From assembly GCA_020072565.1 (NCBI GenBank), contig JAIQGI010000002.1:124001-188000 (forward strand): a stretch of DNA of 64,000 nucleotides, read 5' to 3'. The stretch is from Terriglobia bacterium (GTDB taxonomy: Bacteria; Acidobacteriota; UBA6911). Shown one piece after another: positions 27,089-35,727 of this stretch. Under the pieces are notes generated by a model, which saw only the letters and a program-made list of their open reading frames with translations, was not told the origin of the DNA and searched no databases. The position numbers were made by a program, and so were the translations under genes. Positions within the stretch are counted from its first letter, which is position 1. Each line of letters starts with the position of its first letter.

Positions 27089-29083
27089 TCATTCGCAGCG
27101 GAGGACTTTGATCGGATCAATCCTGTTGACGCGGCGCCCCGGGATATAGCTGGCCAATAGCGCAATGGCCAGGGCGAACAGGGCCACACTGATCAGCGTG
27201 GACGGATCCGTCGGGCGGATTTCGAACAGCAGGCCGGAGATAAAGCGGGCCAACGCCAGATACACCCCCAGCCCGATTGCAAGACCGGTGAGCGCTACGG
27301 CGCCTCCCTCGGCGAGAAGGAGCATCAGCACGTCGCGGGAGGGAGCGCCCAAGGCAATGCGAATGCCGATCTCGCGGGTGCGCTGGCTCAGTGAGTGCGA
27401 AATCATCGCGTAGATCCCGATAACGACGATCGAGAATGCGATGGACGCAAGGATCGAAATCAGCAGTGTAATCATTCTGTCCGTCGAGATCGATCTGCTG
27501 AGCATCTCCGCCAGCGTGGTGATCCGCAGGATTTTGATCCTCGCATCGACGGCGCTCAGCTCAGCCTGGAGCGCCTGCAAGGGGAGATCGCTTCGTCCTG
27601 TCATACGCAGATACAGATTGCCTGGGGCCGCACTCTCCCGTAAGGCAGGGAATTCCACGTGAGGCGTCGGGGCCTCGCGCAGGCTGTGATACTTGCGATC
27701 GGCTGCGACTCCCACAATTTCGTGATAACCGGACGTCTTGGATCTCGACGACCAGAGCTTTTTCCCGATCGGGTTTTGCCCCGGAAAATAGAGGCGCGCA
27801 AATGCCGCGTTGACGATGGCGACCGGCGGCGAACCGGCCTGATCGGCTGCGGTGAACCCGCGGCCCTGCAGGATCGGCGTGCTGATGAGCTCATGATAGC
27901 CGGGGCCGACAAAGTTGATATCCACCGCCAGCATGTCCGGCTTTGATTCGTAGCCCTCCGGCACGAGGGTCTGCATCGCGGCCGCCCCGTCAAATGCCGC
28001 GATGTTGGAAGCGCTTACCGCGCGGACGCCGGGAAAGTGTTTCAATCGGTCGGCAAGCTGCAGATACCGCTGTGCATTCTGTGGTGCGCCGCCTGCATCC
28101 GGCATATCGACGCGCACGACCACCGTGTCGTCCGCTGCCGGATCGATTGTGAACAGGTGCGCCAGATTTCTGATCAGCATGCCGGCTCCAGAGAGGACAG
28201 CCACCGACAAAGCGATTTGAAGAATTACCAGGGCATGCTGGATTCCGAACAGCCGTGCCCGGCGTGAGGAGCGCGCCCGCTCCTCCTTAAGCGCCGCGGT
28301 CAGATCCGGCCTGGAACAGTGAATTGCCGCCGCGGAACCTGAGATCAGGCCTGCAACCGCCGTAATCAGAATGGCGAAGAGCAGGATATTGGCGTCAAGA
28401 GCGGCTGCCAGGGGAGTGGTTGCCAGGTCAATGCGCGGCTGGGAGGCGATCAACGCGCGCGTCATCCATTGCGCGAGCAGAACCCCGAGGACGCCGCCGC
28501 CGGCGCATAAAATGAAGCCTTCCAGAAGAAGCTGAACAACCAGGCGCGACCTGGGAGCGCCCAGTGCACTCCGGATGGCCATTTCCATTCGCCTTGAGAT
28601 GGTACGCGTCAGCAGCAGACTGGACAGGTTAATTGAAGTGATCAGGAGGATCAAAGCCACGACCGCCATCAGAAACACGAGCGGCTGCCCAAGGTCCCGG
28701 CGGAGGGGAGACAGTCCTTTGCCGACAGGAACCAGAACCATTTCGAGTTCGCGGTGAGCCGCTGCCCGGTAACCTGCCGCATAAGCCGGATCAACGGTGC
28801 GCTTGAACAACGCAGCCATTGCCGCTTGGGCTTGAGCCATGCTCATCCCAGGATTAAGCCGGCCCCATGCGTTCAGCCAGGAGAAGGTCCTTCGATCCGT
28901 GCTGTGGTCGCCCGGCAGAAGCCTGGGGCGAAGCCCGAGCGGCAGCCAGACGTCGGTGATTCTATCGGCATAAACTCCGGCGAATCCTCTGCGCACGACG
29001 CCTACGATCACGAAGTTCGCATTATTGATCGTCATCATCCGGCCGATGACCTCGCGCGACGAGCCGAACTGCCGTTTCCACAT
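27089..29083 (-). pseudogene. MacB/FtsX-type ABC permease lacking its N-terminus (acidobacterial duplicated permease)
   Basis: The 664 remaining residues begin mid-domain at WKRQFGSSREVIGRMM, a segment that in the family follows a first membrane helix and about 100 periplasmic residues. The rest is intact: FtsX helices around LVFLMAVVALILLITSINL, a second MacB periplasmic domain, and three final helices ending ASYIPGRRVNRIDPIKVLR. Such duplicated permeases normally have about 800 or more residues and form ABC exporters. A TAG lies in frame three codons before the first ATG, and upstream sequence does not resume the family. The gene is therefore truncated, probably by rearrangement; activity is doubtful. 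Confidence 0.75.
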
Positions 29084-29339
29084 TCCCGCCTATGGACAGC
29101 TGTTCCCGAACTCGGCATCCCGCTGTCCTGTTTTGAGTTATAATCCTGCCCCGGAAGAGATCCCAGGGGGTGCTTCCCCGGAAGGTGACATAAGATCGCC
29201 ATATCGGAAGTAGGCGGAGACGCTGCGGCCGGGATCCCTACGAGCCCGTGATCCCTAAATTGGCAGCTTATTTCGCCTAGCGCGGCCCGCGGCCGCAACC
29301 AAGTATCCGAGATTGGTGGTGGCCGCGCGCTCTCAGCCT
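29084..29339. other. rearrangement junction upstream of the truncated permease
   Basis: The permease frame breaks here. The stretch ends in TCAGCCTTCAGCTTTCAGC at about 29334-29352, a common intergenic tandem repeat type that also provides the last codons and stop of the next leftward ORF. No gene was recognised. Confidence 0.35.
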
Positions 29340-29699
29340 TCAGCTTTCAGCAGTCAGCTTCTGAACAAAGACCGTCAGCATCCGCTTGATTTCCGTAGTC
29401 TGCTGATCGAGTTGTTCATGATCATCCGGTTGGATCAGTTTCAGGTCTCGGGCCAGGAGCAGTTGGTACTCTAGTTCACTGGCCGAACCTCTCGCGATAC
29501 AGCAGAAGCGGGCCAACTCAGCATCTGCGCCTCTTCCGCATCCTTCGGCAAGGTTCGATGGGATCGACACTGCGGCGCGCCGAATCTGTGGCGTGAGACC
29601 GTAACTTTCGGCACGCGGGAAGGAAGCCGTAATCCGATAGAGTGCCAGCACCAACCGGTGCGATTTCTGCCATACCTTCAATTGCCGGAAGTCTTTCAT
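29340..29699 (-). CDS. four-helix-bundle protein (S23/intervening-sequence-protein family)
   Basis: The 119-residue protein has the family pattern: start DFRQLKVWQKSHRLVLALY, central YGLTPQIRRAAVSIPSNLAEG and end with EIKRMLTVFVQKL. The family was first described from ORFs inside 23S rRNA intervening sequences but is also found free-standing. The fold is a four-helix bundle and the function is unknown. No rRNA is near. The C-terminal KLTAES and stop are encoded within a TTCAGC-type intergenic repeat. It is divergent from the 518-aa gene, and both sit in the rearranged block. Confidence 0.85.
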   Translation of the reverse strand: MKDFRQLKVWQKSHRLVLALYRITASFPRAESYGLTPQIRRAAVSIPSNLAEGCGRGADAELARFCCIARGSASELEYQLLLARDLKLIQPDDHEQLDQQTTEIKRMLTVFVQKLTAES

Positions 29700-29775
29700 A
29701 TCGGTTTCCTCTTGCCATTTGCCAGCGGTTTCTGGTTCCTATGGTATCGATCTCAGATCCGTTGGAGGTGTGTCC

Positions 29776-31332
29776 ATGAAGGAGTTCCTCCGCAAACATG
29801 GAGACCGCATTCATAGCACACTATCCTGTTTCGACCGCATGCTGTTTCGCGGCTATCTTCCCCTGATGTCCGGATGGGCCATGGCTCAATTCCTGGACCT
29901 CCTCAAACTGGATGGCAGCAGTCTGAAGCGGTTTTTGCTGCAAAACTCCGAACGAGTCAAAGACCACGCGGTTGCCATGGCCAGGAAATACAACCGGCGT
30001 TTTGAATACCTGCGGTCGCATATCCGAAAGGAGGAAAGAGCCCGGGAATTGGCGGAGCGGGACGGGATTGAAGAGGGCTTGGTATGTGTTTTCTCGATCG
30101 TGGAATCCTGCCGTACCTTCTCACTCCGTTTTTCTGCGGGCAGTCGTTTCGTGAGATCTGCGAGCCGGAAGTGCCTGCATTTTTACTACTATTTCATGGA
30201 CCGCGACTTTGGCTTGATTCATGTGCGGATCCAGAGTTGGTTTCCCATGCAGATTCAGGTTTACGTCAACGGGCATGAATGGTTGGCACGGAAGCTCGAT
30301 GCCCATGATGTTGCTTACAGCAAGCTCGACAACGTTTTGGTTTCGGTTTCCGACATCACGAGAGCCCAAAAATTCGCGGATCGTTTTCAGAGCCTGGATT
30401 GGCCGCGAATCCTGAACCGGTATGCCCGGCGGGTCAACCCTCAGATGCGGGATCTTCTTCATTCCTTCCAGTACTATTGGGTGACCGCCCAAAGCGAATA
30501 CTCGACCGACATCCAGTTTAAGAGTCGCCGGGACCTCTGCGAACTCTATCCTCAATTACTGTGCCACAGCACACTGTGCTTTGGCGCCAAGGAAGTCATG
30601 AACTTCTTGGGACGGAAACTGAACGGCAATTTCCAGGGAGAGATCGTGTCGGATCTCTCCACCCTCGCCTGCCGCCGCATCGGCGGATCGAGGATCAAAC
30701 ATCGTGTCAAAGAGAACTGGCTCAAGATGTACGACAAGGCCGGTCTCGTTCTTCGGGTGGAAACCGTAATCAATAATCCCGAGGAATTCCGCGTTCGCAA
30801 GCGAGTGACCCGCAAGGGCAAGACTCGGATGGAATGGGTCGACATGCGCAAAGGGGTCGCGTGGTTATTCCGCTATCGCGAGGTCTCCCTGAAAGCTAAT
30901 TCTCGTTATCTGGATGCGCTGGCAGTCGTCGATGATCCTACCGACGCTAAACGAGATCTTGATCGTATCACCACTCGTAAAAAGGATGCGGCGGGCCGGG
31001 GATGCTCCGCCTTCAATCCCCTGGCTCACAGCGACGCTGAATTATTCCGGGCGGTGATGGACGGAGAGCATTGCGTGAGAGGTTTCACGAATCGTGATAT
31101 CCGGACGAAGCTTCAATTAACGCAGCACTTGCGTGCCTGCGGTCAGGATCGAAAAAAGGCCAGTTCCAAGGTGAGCCGGATCTTCCGTCGTTTCCATGCT
31201 CATGGTCTAATAGCCAAATTTCCGAGGAGCCGGCGGTGGCGAGTGACTCTCTATGGCAGGCGCGTCATGGGAACAGCTCTCTATCTTCGAGAACGCGACT
31301 TTGCGAGAGCCCATGCCAAAATCGCAGCATGA
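29776..31332 (+). CDS. uncharacterised 518-aa protein with C-terminal winged-helix, multicopy family
   Basis: The protein begins MKEFLRKHGDRIHSTLSCFDR and is about 518 residues long. Visible blocks are RMLFRGYLP, a helical region, KCLHFYYYFMDRDFGLIHVRIQSWFP at about 135-160 and VYVNGHEWLARKLD. Next come KHRVKENWLKMYDKAGLVLRVETVINNP and a basic C-terminal domain reading GFTNRDIRTKL, KVSRIFRRFHAHGLIAKFP, RRWRVTLYGRRV, which looks like a winged helix. From memory it belongs to a widespread family of unknown function, sometimes labelled MarR-like. GTTGGAGGTGTGTCC gives a ribosome site for the ATG at 29776. A second C-terminus lies at 35650-35727, so it behaves like a mobile or duplicated gene. 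A weak 8-bp hairpin follows the stop (31344-31366). Confidence 0.65.
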   Translation: MKEFLRKHGDRIHSTLSCFDRMLFRGYLPLMSGWAMAQFLDLLKLDGSSLKRFLLQNSERVKDHAVAMARKYNRRFEYLRSHIRKEERARELAERDGIEEGLVCVFSIVESCRTFSLRFSAGSRFVRSASRKCLHFYYYFMDRDFGLIHVRIQSWFPMQIQVYVNGHEWLARKLDAHDVAYSKLDNVLVSVSDITRAQKFADRFQSLDWPRILNRYARRVNPQMRDLLHSFQYYWVTAQSEYSTDIQFKSRRDLCELYPQLLCHSTLCFGAKEVMNFLGRKLNGNFQGEIVSDLSTLACRRIGGSRIKHRVKENWLKMYDKAGLVLRVETVINNPEEFRVRKRVTRKGKTRMEWVDMRKGVAWLFRYREVSLKANSRYLDALAVVDDPTDAKRDLDRITTRKKDAAGRGCSAFNPLAHSDAELFRAVMDGEHCVRGFTNRDIRTKLQLTQHLRACGQDRKKASSKVSRIFRRFHAHGLIAKFPRSRRWRVTLYGRRVMGTALYLRERDFARAHAKIAA

Positions 31333-31391
31333 TCTTCACGATCTTTCTTTGCAAAAAACAAAGAAGTCACGGATAAAGAATCTATCCTTCA

Positions 31392-31609
31392 AACATCGTT
31401 CCCTGGTACAAAGCCTACATCGATCCCGATGTGGCGTTGATTGAAGCGGCGTTCGGCGGTGATGGCGCAGAGCAATTCTGGCGATGGGCAAATTACGAGG
31501 CAGCCTACAGTTCTGTCCAATCCTTGTGCCAGTTCGTGGTCTTCCCCGGGATGATGCATACGTGGGCGGACTGGTCCTATCAAAAGGAGTTTTTTGAGAG
31601 GAACCGGGC
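31392..31609 (+). pseudogene. C-terminal fragment of a hydrolase-like protein
   Basis: The frame IVPWYKAYIDPDVALIEAAF, then FWRWANYEAAYSSVQSLC and VVFPGMMHTWADWSYQKEFF, looks like the real C-terminus of a larger protein. FPGMMHTWADW with its histidine suggests an alpha/beta-hydrolase-type end. There is no N-terminal part, start or ribosome site, and the frame degenerates after FFERNR. It starts 60 bp after the 518-aa gene, so that gene may have inserted into or replaced the front of this one. The identity of the parent is uncertain. Confidence 0.45.
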
Positions 31610-31837
31610 GACAGCGCAACCTCCCCTTCCCCCACACTCCCTACCCCTGCTCACTCTCCATATTCCGTCCCTGTTTTTTTCTGTCTCATAGCAGGGGTGC
31701 ACTCCACCGCCTGTCCCCGAGATTCCTTGCTCCGGCCTACCGCACGTTCTTGAGGCTGCTGCCAAGGGCAGGAAATACCGATATGTTATAGGGCATTTTC
31801 CCAAGTCATGCTGAATTCGCACGAGGGGAGGGTAAAG

Positions 31838-32599
31838 ATGGGATACACAACGATGCGGATGAGTGGCAGGGTGACACGGCCGACAGCAGTGGGACTGTTT
31901 CTGGCTTTCATTCTGGCACTTGAGGGTCCGGCTCTTGCCCAAGGGGTCATTGACATGCCGGCGCTGACGCAGGAGACACAGAAATTGGCGCGGACCCCTG
32001 GGGATATAACGATGGTCTGGTGGATTCCTGAGGACTACTGGCGAGCCAGCATGGCCGTGAATTCCCAGATGACCAAGGCTAAACTCGACGAATTCATCGA
32101 GCTGCTCTCACCTTATACAATGGTGGCCGTGGTAGACGGCAAAATCGGGACATTCGGCAGCGTCACCTACAAGTCGGAAGAGAGCATCCGGGAGAGCATC
32201 GTCATCAAGGACAACCAGGGACAAAGTTATATACCGCTCGCGGAAGATGCCGTGAGTGCCAACATGAAGACCATGTTGCAGATAATCAAGCCGATGGTTG
32301 CCAATATGCTGGGGAATATGGGCCAGAACCTGCATTTCGTGCTGTTTCCGACCAGGACCAAGGAAGGGACGCTCATTGCGGATGCCTGGAAAAAGGGATC
32401 CTTCCGTGTCTTCCTCGGCACCAGGGAATTCAAGTGGCGTTTGCCACTGGATTCGCTGCTCCCCGGCAAGAAATGTGCATCGTGCGGGGAGGAAGCCAAG
32501 GGTTCCTGGATTTTCTGCCCCTGGTGCGGAGCCAAGCTGCCGGCGGCGCCTGCCGCGAAGGAAACAGAGAGGCAGTCGGCACCGGCGGTCCGCAAATAG
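31838..32599 (+). CDS. exported protein of unknown function with C-terminal zinc ribbon
   Basis: The 253-residue protein has an N-terminal hydrophobic export segment (PTAVGLFLAFILALEGPALAQ). A mixed alpha/beta central domain of about 180 residues follows (TMVWWIPEDYWRASM, NLHFVLFPTRTKEG). It ends in a four-cysteine zinc ribbon CASCGEEAKGSWIFCPWCG near residues 215-233. GAGGGGAGGGTAAAG immediately before the ATG at 31838 is a strong ribosome site and decides the start over 31808. A zinc ribbon on an exported protein is unusual; alternatively the N-terminal segment is an anchor and the ribbon faces the cytoplasm. No family name was recognised. Confidence 0.65.
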   Translation: MGYTTMRMSGRVTRPTAVGLFLAFILALEGPALAQGVIDMPALTQETQKLARTPGDITMVWWIPEDYWRASMAVNSQMTKAKLDEFIELLSPYTMVAVVDGKIGTFGSVTYKSEESIRESIVIKDNQGQSYIPLAEDAVSANMKTMLQIIKPMVANMLGNMGQNLHFVLFPTRTKEGTLIADAWKKGSFRVFLGTREFKWRLPLDSLLPGKKCASCGEEAKGSWIFCPWCGAKLPAAPAAKETERQSAPAVRK

Positions 32600-32632
32600 G
32601 GGGCAGGCTGGAATTTCCTCATTACGGCTCAT

Positions 32633-32944
32633 GTCCGAGGGCTCAAGCGCGGCCGCCTTTTTCGCCAATTCGAGGGCTTCGGAACGGCTCTCCTCGCGCA
32701 TCGCCAGTATTTGCGAAAGCATGTGAATGCCGGGCACAAACTGAGGATTGATGCGGAGAGCTTTGCGCAGGCAGTTTTCCGCGCGTCCCAGCTGTTGGCT
32801 CCCACCCTGCTCGTAGGCAAACTGTGCCGCATAGTAATGCACCATACTGAAGCTCGCTGAAACCGACCAATTACCATTGCCGTCGTTGACGGTTTGAGTG
32901 GCGGCGACGACCCTTCCGACTGGGTCGTATTTGTAAGTAAATCT
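32633..32944 (-). pseudogene. fused fragments of a YD/RHS-repeat and a TPR protein
   Basis: Read leftwards, the first 33 codons contain a YD repeat (RFTYKYDPVGRVVAATQT), typical of RHS proteins. The frame then continues into a TPR-like pair (YYAAQFAYEQGGSQQLGRA, CLRKALRINPQFVPGIHML, AMREESRSEALELAKKA) and is lost in the end of the zinc-ribbon gene. Neither part has a proper start or end. The YD-to-TPR switch within one frame indicates recombination between unrelated genes. It is probably not expressed. Confidence 0.5.
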
Positions 32945-32990
32945 GGAGTGTCGCCGGTCGGGCCAGACCTGTAGCCGATCGACCTGCACC

Positions 32991-33161
32991 TAACGTGCCA
33001 ACGTTGCTATACCAGTAGTGCCAGACATTATAGATGAAATCAGCCTGCAGCGTATGGTAACTTGCGATTGCCTCGTCTGGGCTTGCCTCATTGCACGATG
33101 CCAGCATCCAGAACCAACGCGCATGCAAAGCTGCGACCTTTAGAGGACTTGCGAATTTGGG
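32991..33161 (-). pseudogene. unidentified gene fragment
   Basis: A 57-codon leftward stretch (KVAALHARWFWMLASCNE, then SYHTLQADFIYNVWHYWYSN) has strongly protein-like, aromatic-rich text but no start or stop of its own. It is joined directly to a HAD-type fragment on one side and the YD/TPR fragment on the other. The parent family was not recognised. Confidence 0.3.
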
Positions 33162-33174
33162 CAGCTGGATACAA

Positions 33175-33330
33175 GTCGTTGAGGACGCCCTCAACGGGAT
33201 CGAGGCCGCCAAGGCCGCCGGCATGCGTTTCGTCGCCGTTGCCCAGACCTTTCCCGCGCGCATTCTGGTTGGCGCCGATGTAGTCCATCCCACCATCGCC
33301 GAAGTGGTTATCGCAGATCTGGTCGGGTGA
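33175..33330 (+). pseudogene. C-terminal fragment of a HAD-superfamily phosphatase (beta-phosphoglucomutase-like)
   Basis: The frame VVEDALNGIEAAKAAGMRFV, then AVAQTFPARILVGADVVHP, ends at a TGA at 33328. It matches HAD motif IV (EDALNGIEAA, acidic metal ligand) and the following strands of the beta-phosphoglucomutase/phosphatase group. Motifs I-III are missing, so it cannot be active. The breakpoint is near 33165. Confidence 0.65.
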
Positions 33331-33431
33331 GAGAGGAGCAAGGATCAGCCCTTCATTACTTACTCTTTCATTTGTAGACGGCTCATCGTCACACACAAAA
33401 AAGCAATATTTCAGGCCCGACCCCGATAAGG

Positions 33432-35408
33432 CTACTGGAACTTCAGCGGTCCTGCCAGCGGATTATCCCGATCGAGGAACGTGCGGCACCATGCCTCCAG
33501 AACCATCAACGCCCAGATCCGAGAGGCGTGATCCTGGCTGCGGCGGATGTGCTGGCCGAGCATGCGGCGCACGCAGGCGGGTTCGAAGAAGCCGCGCGAC
33601 AGCGCCCGTCGACTGAGCAGGAATTCCTCGGCCAACGGCCGCAGTCCCCCCCGCACCCAATCTCCGATCGGCACGCCGAACCCCTGTTTGGGCCGGTTGA
33701 GAAACTCTTCGGGGAAGTACCGCAGCACCGCTTTCTTGAGTAGATATTTCAGCGTTCCGTCCTTGAACCGCAGATTCGCGGGCAGATGTGCCGCGAAATC
33801 CATCACCTGTTGGTCGAGGAGAGGCGCACGGCCGTCCAGACAGAAGGCGCTGCACATGCGCTCGACTTTCGGGATCAGCGCCCCCGGCAGATACAGCGAT
33901 ATGTCGGAGAACGTCATCCGGTCAATCCATGCCCGTTCCGGCACCAGGTTCATCAGGTCCACGGTCATCTTATCCGATTCGGCCTCGGCCTGCCGCATGA
34001 GGGGGCGATGCGCTGTGGCCAGCAGGCGATGCTTCTCGTACTCCCGAAAGATGACCAGCCACTGGGTGTAAAGCTGCTCCTTGCTGATCAGCGTGGTATG
34101 GTTCACGTAGGAGAGTAGCTCCGCCTTGACGCTCATGGGAAACAGGCGGGCAAGCAGGGCAAAGGGACCGTCGGCAAGAGCGCGCAACGGGCGTGGGATC
34201 ATCCGATAGCGGCGGTGCGACGTGAATCCGCCATAGCGCCTGTAACCCGCGAAGCTCTCGTCGCCGCCGTCTCCGTTGAGCGCGATGTCGACGTGCTCTG
34301 CAGTCAGTTTGCACAGGTAGTAGGTCGGGATGCCGCTGCTGTCAGCCATGGGCTCGTCGAAGAACCAAGCGAGGTCTCCCAGGCATTCCAGCGCGCTGGG
34401 TTCCACCACGAACTCATGATGTCGGGTGCTGAACTGCCGGGCAACCTGCCGGGCGTAGGGTAGTTCGTTGAACTCATCTTCGCGGAAACCGATGGAGAAT
34501 GTCTTCAGCTCGCCGCTCGTGTGGCGGCGAACCAGGGCGACGATCGTGGACGAGTCAGTGCCGCCGCTGAGGTGGCAGCCGATCGAGCCTCCCCCTGCGA
34601 GTCGCACGCGCACGGCGTCGTCGGCCTGCGCCAGCGATTCCTCCACGGCCTCTTCTTCCGTGATCCGGCTCTTCGGCTCGTACTGCAGTTGCCAGTAGCG
34701 CTCCGTCGCGACCTTGCCATCCTTATAGACGAGCCAATACCCCGGAGGGAGCTTCGCTGCCCCCGAGAAGATCGACAGCGGATGCGGCACGTACTGGCAG
34801 GTGAGGTAATGGTTCAGCGCCATGATGCTGATCCGGCGCTCGAAGGCCGGATCGGCCAGGAACGACTTCACCTCGCTGGCGAAGAGCAGCGCCTCATCCG
34901 GGGATCCCGGATTCAGGTGCGCGTAGAACATCGGCTTGAGTCCGATGCGATCGCGCGCGATGAACAGAGCACCCTGCCTGGAGTCCTGCACCGCGAACAC
35001 GAACGGCCCTCTCAGCTTCAGAGCAACCGCTTTGCCCCATTGTTCGAAGCCGTGAAGAGCGACCTCTGCCTGCGAATCGGACCGGAAGGTGTGGCCAAGA
35101 CTGGACAGTTCCACGCGCAGTTCGCGGGCATTGAAGATCGAACCGTGGAAAACGATCAGGGCCGATGCGTCCTCGTTGTGCACCGGTTGTCCTGCCGCGG
35201 CTGGGGCCGCAGCAGGCGTCGGAAAGGTGCGATAGCCGAAACCAGTGCCCCGCCGGGTGCTGAAGCCGGTACCCGAAGGCGGCATCTTTACTGGACAACC
35301 CAGCATGTGCTGAAGAAGCCCCTCCTCTAGCGGGTGTTCGGGATCACGGTATATCTTTCCGGCAATGCCGAAGATCGGAACGGGCTGCACTTCGTTCAGA
35401 CGCGACAT
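33432..35408 (-). CDS. asparagine-synthetase-like amidoligase without the glutaminase cysteine
   Basis: The 658-residue protein has the AsnB two-domain layout. The N-terminal GATase-II-like domain (about 10-220) reads PIFGIAGKIY where active enzymes begin MCGI, so the nucleophile cysteine is phenylalanine 13 and the N-terminus is extended. Glutamine-pocket motifs are also altered (HGSIFNARELR for NGEIYN, RRGTGFGY for RGPDG). The C-terminal synthetase keeps the ATP PP-loop HLSGGTDSSTIVAL at about 278-291 and downstream NGDGGDESFAGYRRY and RPKQGFGVPIGDW. AGAGGAGAACTT before the ATG at 35408 confirms the start. It should adenylate a carboxylate using ammonia or another amine. Asparagine synthesis, lasso-type cyclisation or polysaccharide amidation are all open. 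Confidence 0.85.
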   Translation of the reverse strand: MSRLNEVQPVPIFGIAGKIYRDPEHPLEEGLLQHMLGCPVKMPPSGTGFSTRRGTGFGYRTFPTPAAAPAAAGQPVHNEDASALIVFHGSIFNARELRVELSSLGHTFRSDSQAEVALHGFEQWGKAVALKLRGPFVFAVQDSRQGALFIARDRIGLKPMFYAHLNPGSPDEALLFASEVKSFLADPAFERRISIMALNHYLTCQYVPHPLSIFSGAAKLPPGYWLVYKDGKVATERYWQLQYEPKSRITEEEAVEESLAQADDAVRVRLAGGGSIGCHLSGGTDSSTIVALVRRHTSGELKTFSIGFREDEFNELPYARQVARQFSTRHHEFVVEPSALECLGDLAWFFDEPMADSSGIPTYYLCKLTAEHVDIALNGDGGDESFAGYRRYGGFTSHRRYRMIPRPLRALADGPFALLARLFPMSVKAELLSYVNHTTLISKEQLYTQWLVIFREYEKHRLLATAHRPLMRQAEAESDKMTVDLMNLVPERAWIDRMTFSDISLYLPGALIPKVERMCSAFCLDGRAPLLDQQVMDFAAHLPANLRFKDGTLKYLLKKAVLRYFPEEFLNRPKQGFGVPIGDWVRGGLRPLAEEFLLSRRALSRGFFEPACVRRMLGQHIRRSQDHASRIWALMVLEAWCRTFLDRDNPLAGPLKFQ

Positions 35409-35424
35409 AAGTTCTCCTCTATCG

Positions 35425-35649
35425 TCAGTCGGCTGCAGCGGTGCGGCTGCCGCGGGCGATGCCTTCTTCTCGAACCTTATCGTCAGATAATCGCGCGCGA
35501 AAATGGGTTTGAAAGTCTACCAATTCGGGCCAGTAACCCACACCAGGCCAACGCTGACGGCCATGTTTGTCCTCTTCGATTGCGGGTCCACCCAAGTCGG
35601 CCTGATTACCGGGAATCCGATGACGTAACGCCGGAGAATAAGCTTCCAT
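35425..35649 (-). CDS. possible small ORF 16 bp upstream of the AsnB-like gene
   Basis: A 74-codon frame from ATG at 35649 (MEAYSPALRHRIPGNQADL, RQRWPGVGYWPELVDFQTHF) ends in TGA at 35425. It lies just before the ribosome site of the amidoligase, as expected for the first gene of a two-gene operon. No family was recognised and no good ribosome site precedes it. It could be a peptide substrate, an unrelated small protein or a chance frame. Its 5' end touches the relic of the 518-aa family on the other strand. Confidence 0.25.
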   Translation of the reverse strand: MEAYSPALRHRIPGNQADLGGPAIEEDKHGRQRWPGVGYWPELVDFQTHFRARLSDDKVREEGIARGSRTAAAD

Positions 35650-35727
35650 CGGCAGCAAGTCATGGGAGCGGCACTATATCTCCGCGATCACGACTTTCCC
35701 ACGGTACATTCCACAGTAGCCGCATGA
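35650..35727 (+). pseudogene. decayed C-terminus of the 518-aa family (second copy)
   Basis: The last 25 codons read RQQVMGAALYLRDHDF...VAA and stop at 35725-35727. They match the end of the 29776-31332 protein (RRVMGTALYLRERDF...IAA). Nucleotide similarity continues past the stop (GCATGATC, then a CTTTCTTTG-like run). The frame is lost upstream, so only the tail survives. Confidence 0.7.

Noticed and set aside
29340-29699. 23S rRNA intervening sequence
   Set aside because: The protein family is often linked to 23S insertions, but no rRNA sequence flanks it here.
33432-35649. Complete lasso-peptide cluster
   Set aside because: The amidoligase and a small upstream frame could fit, but there is no leader peptidase, RRE protein or exporter, and the small frame lacks a clear core-peptide pattern.
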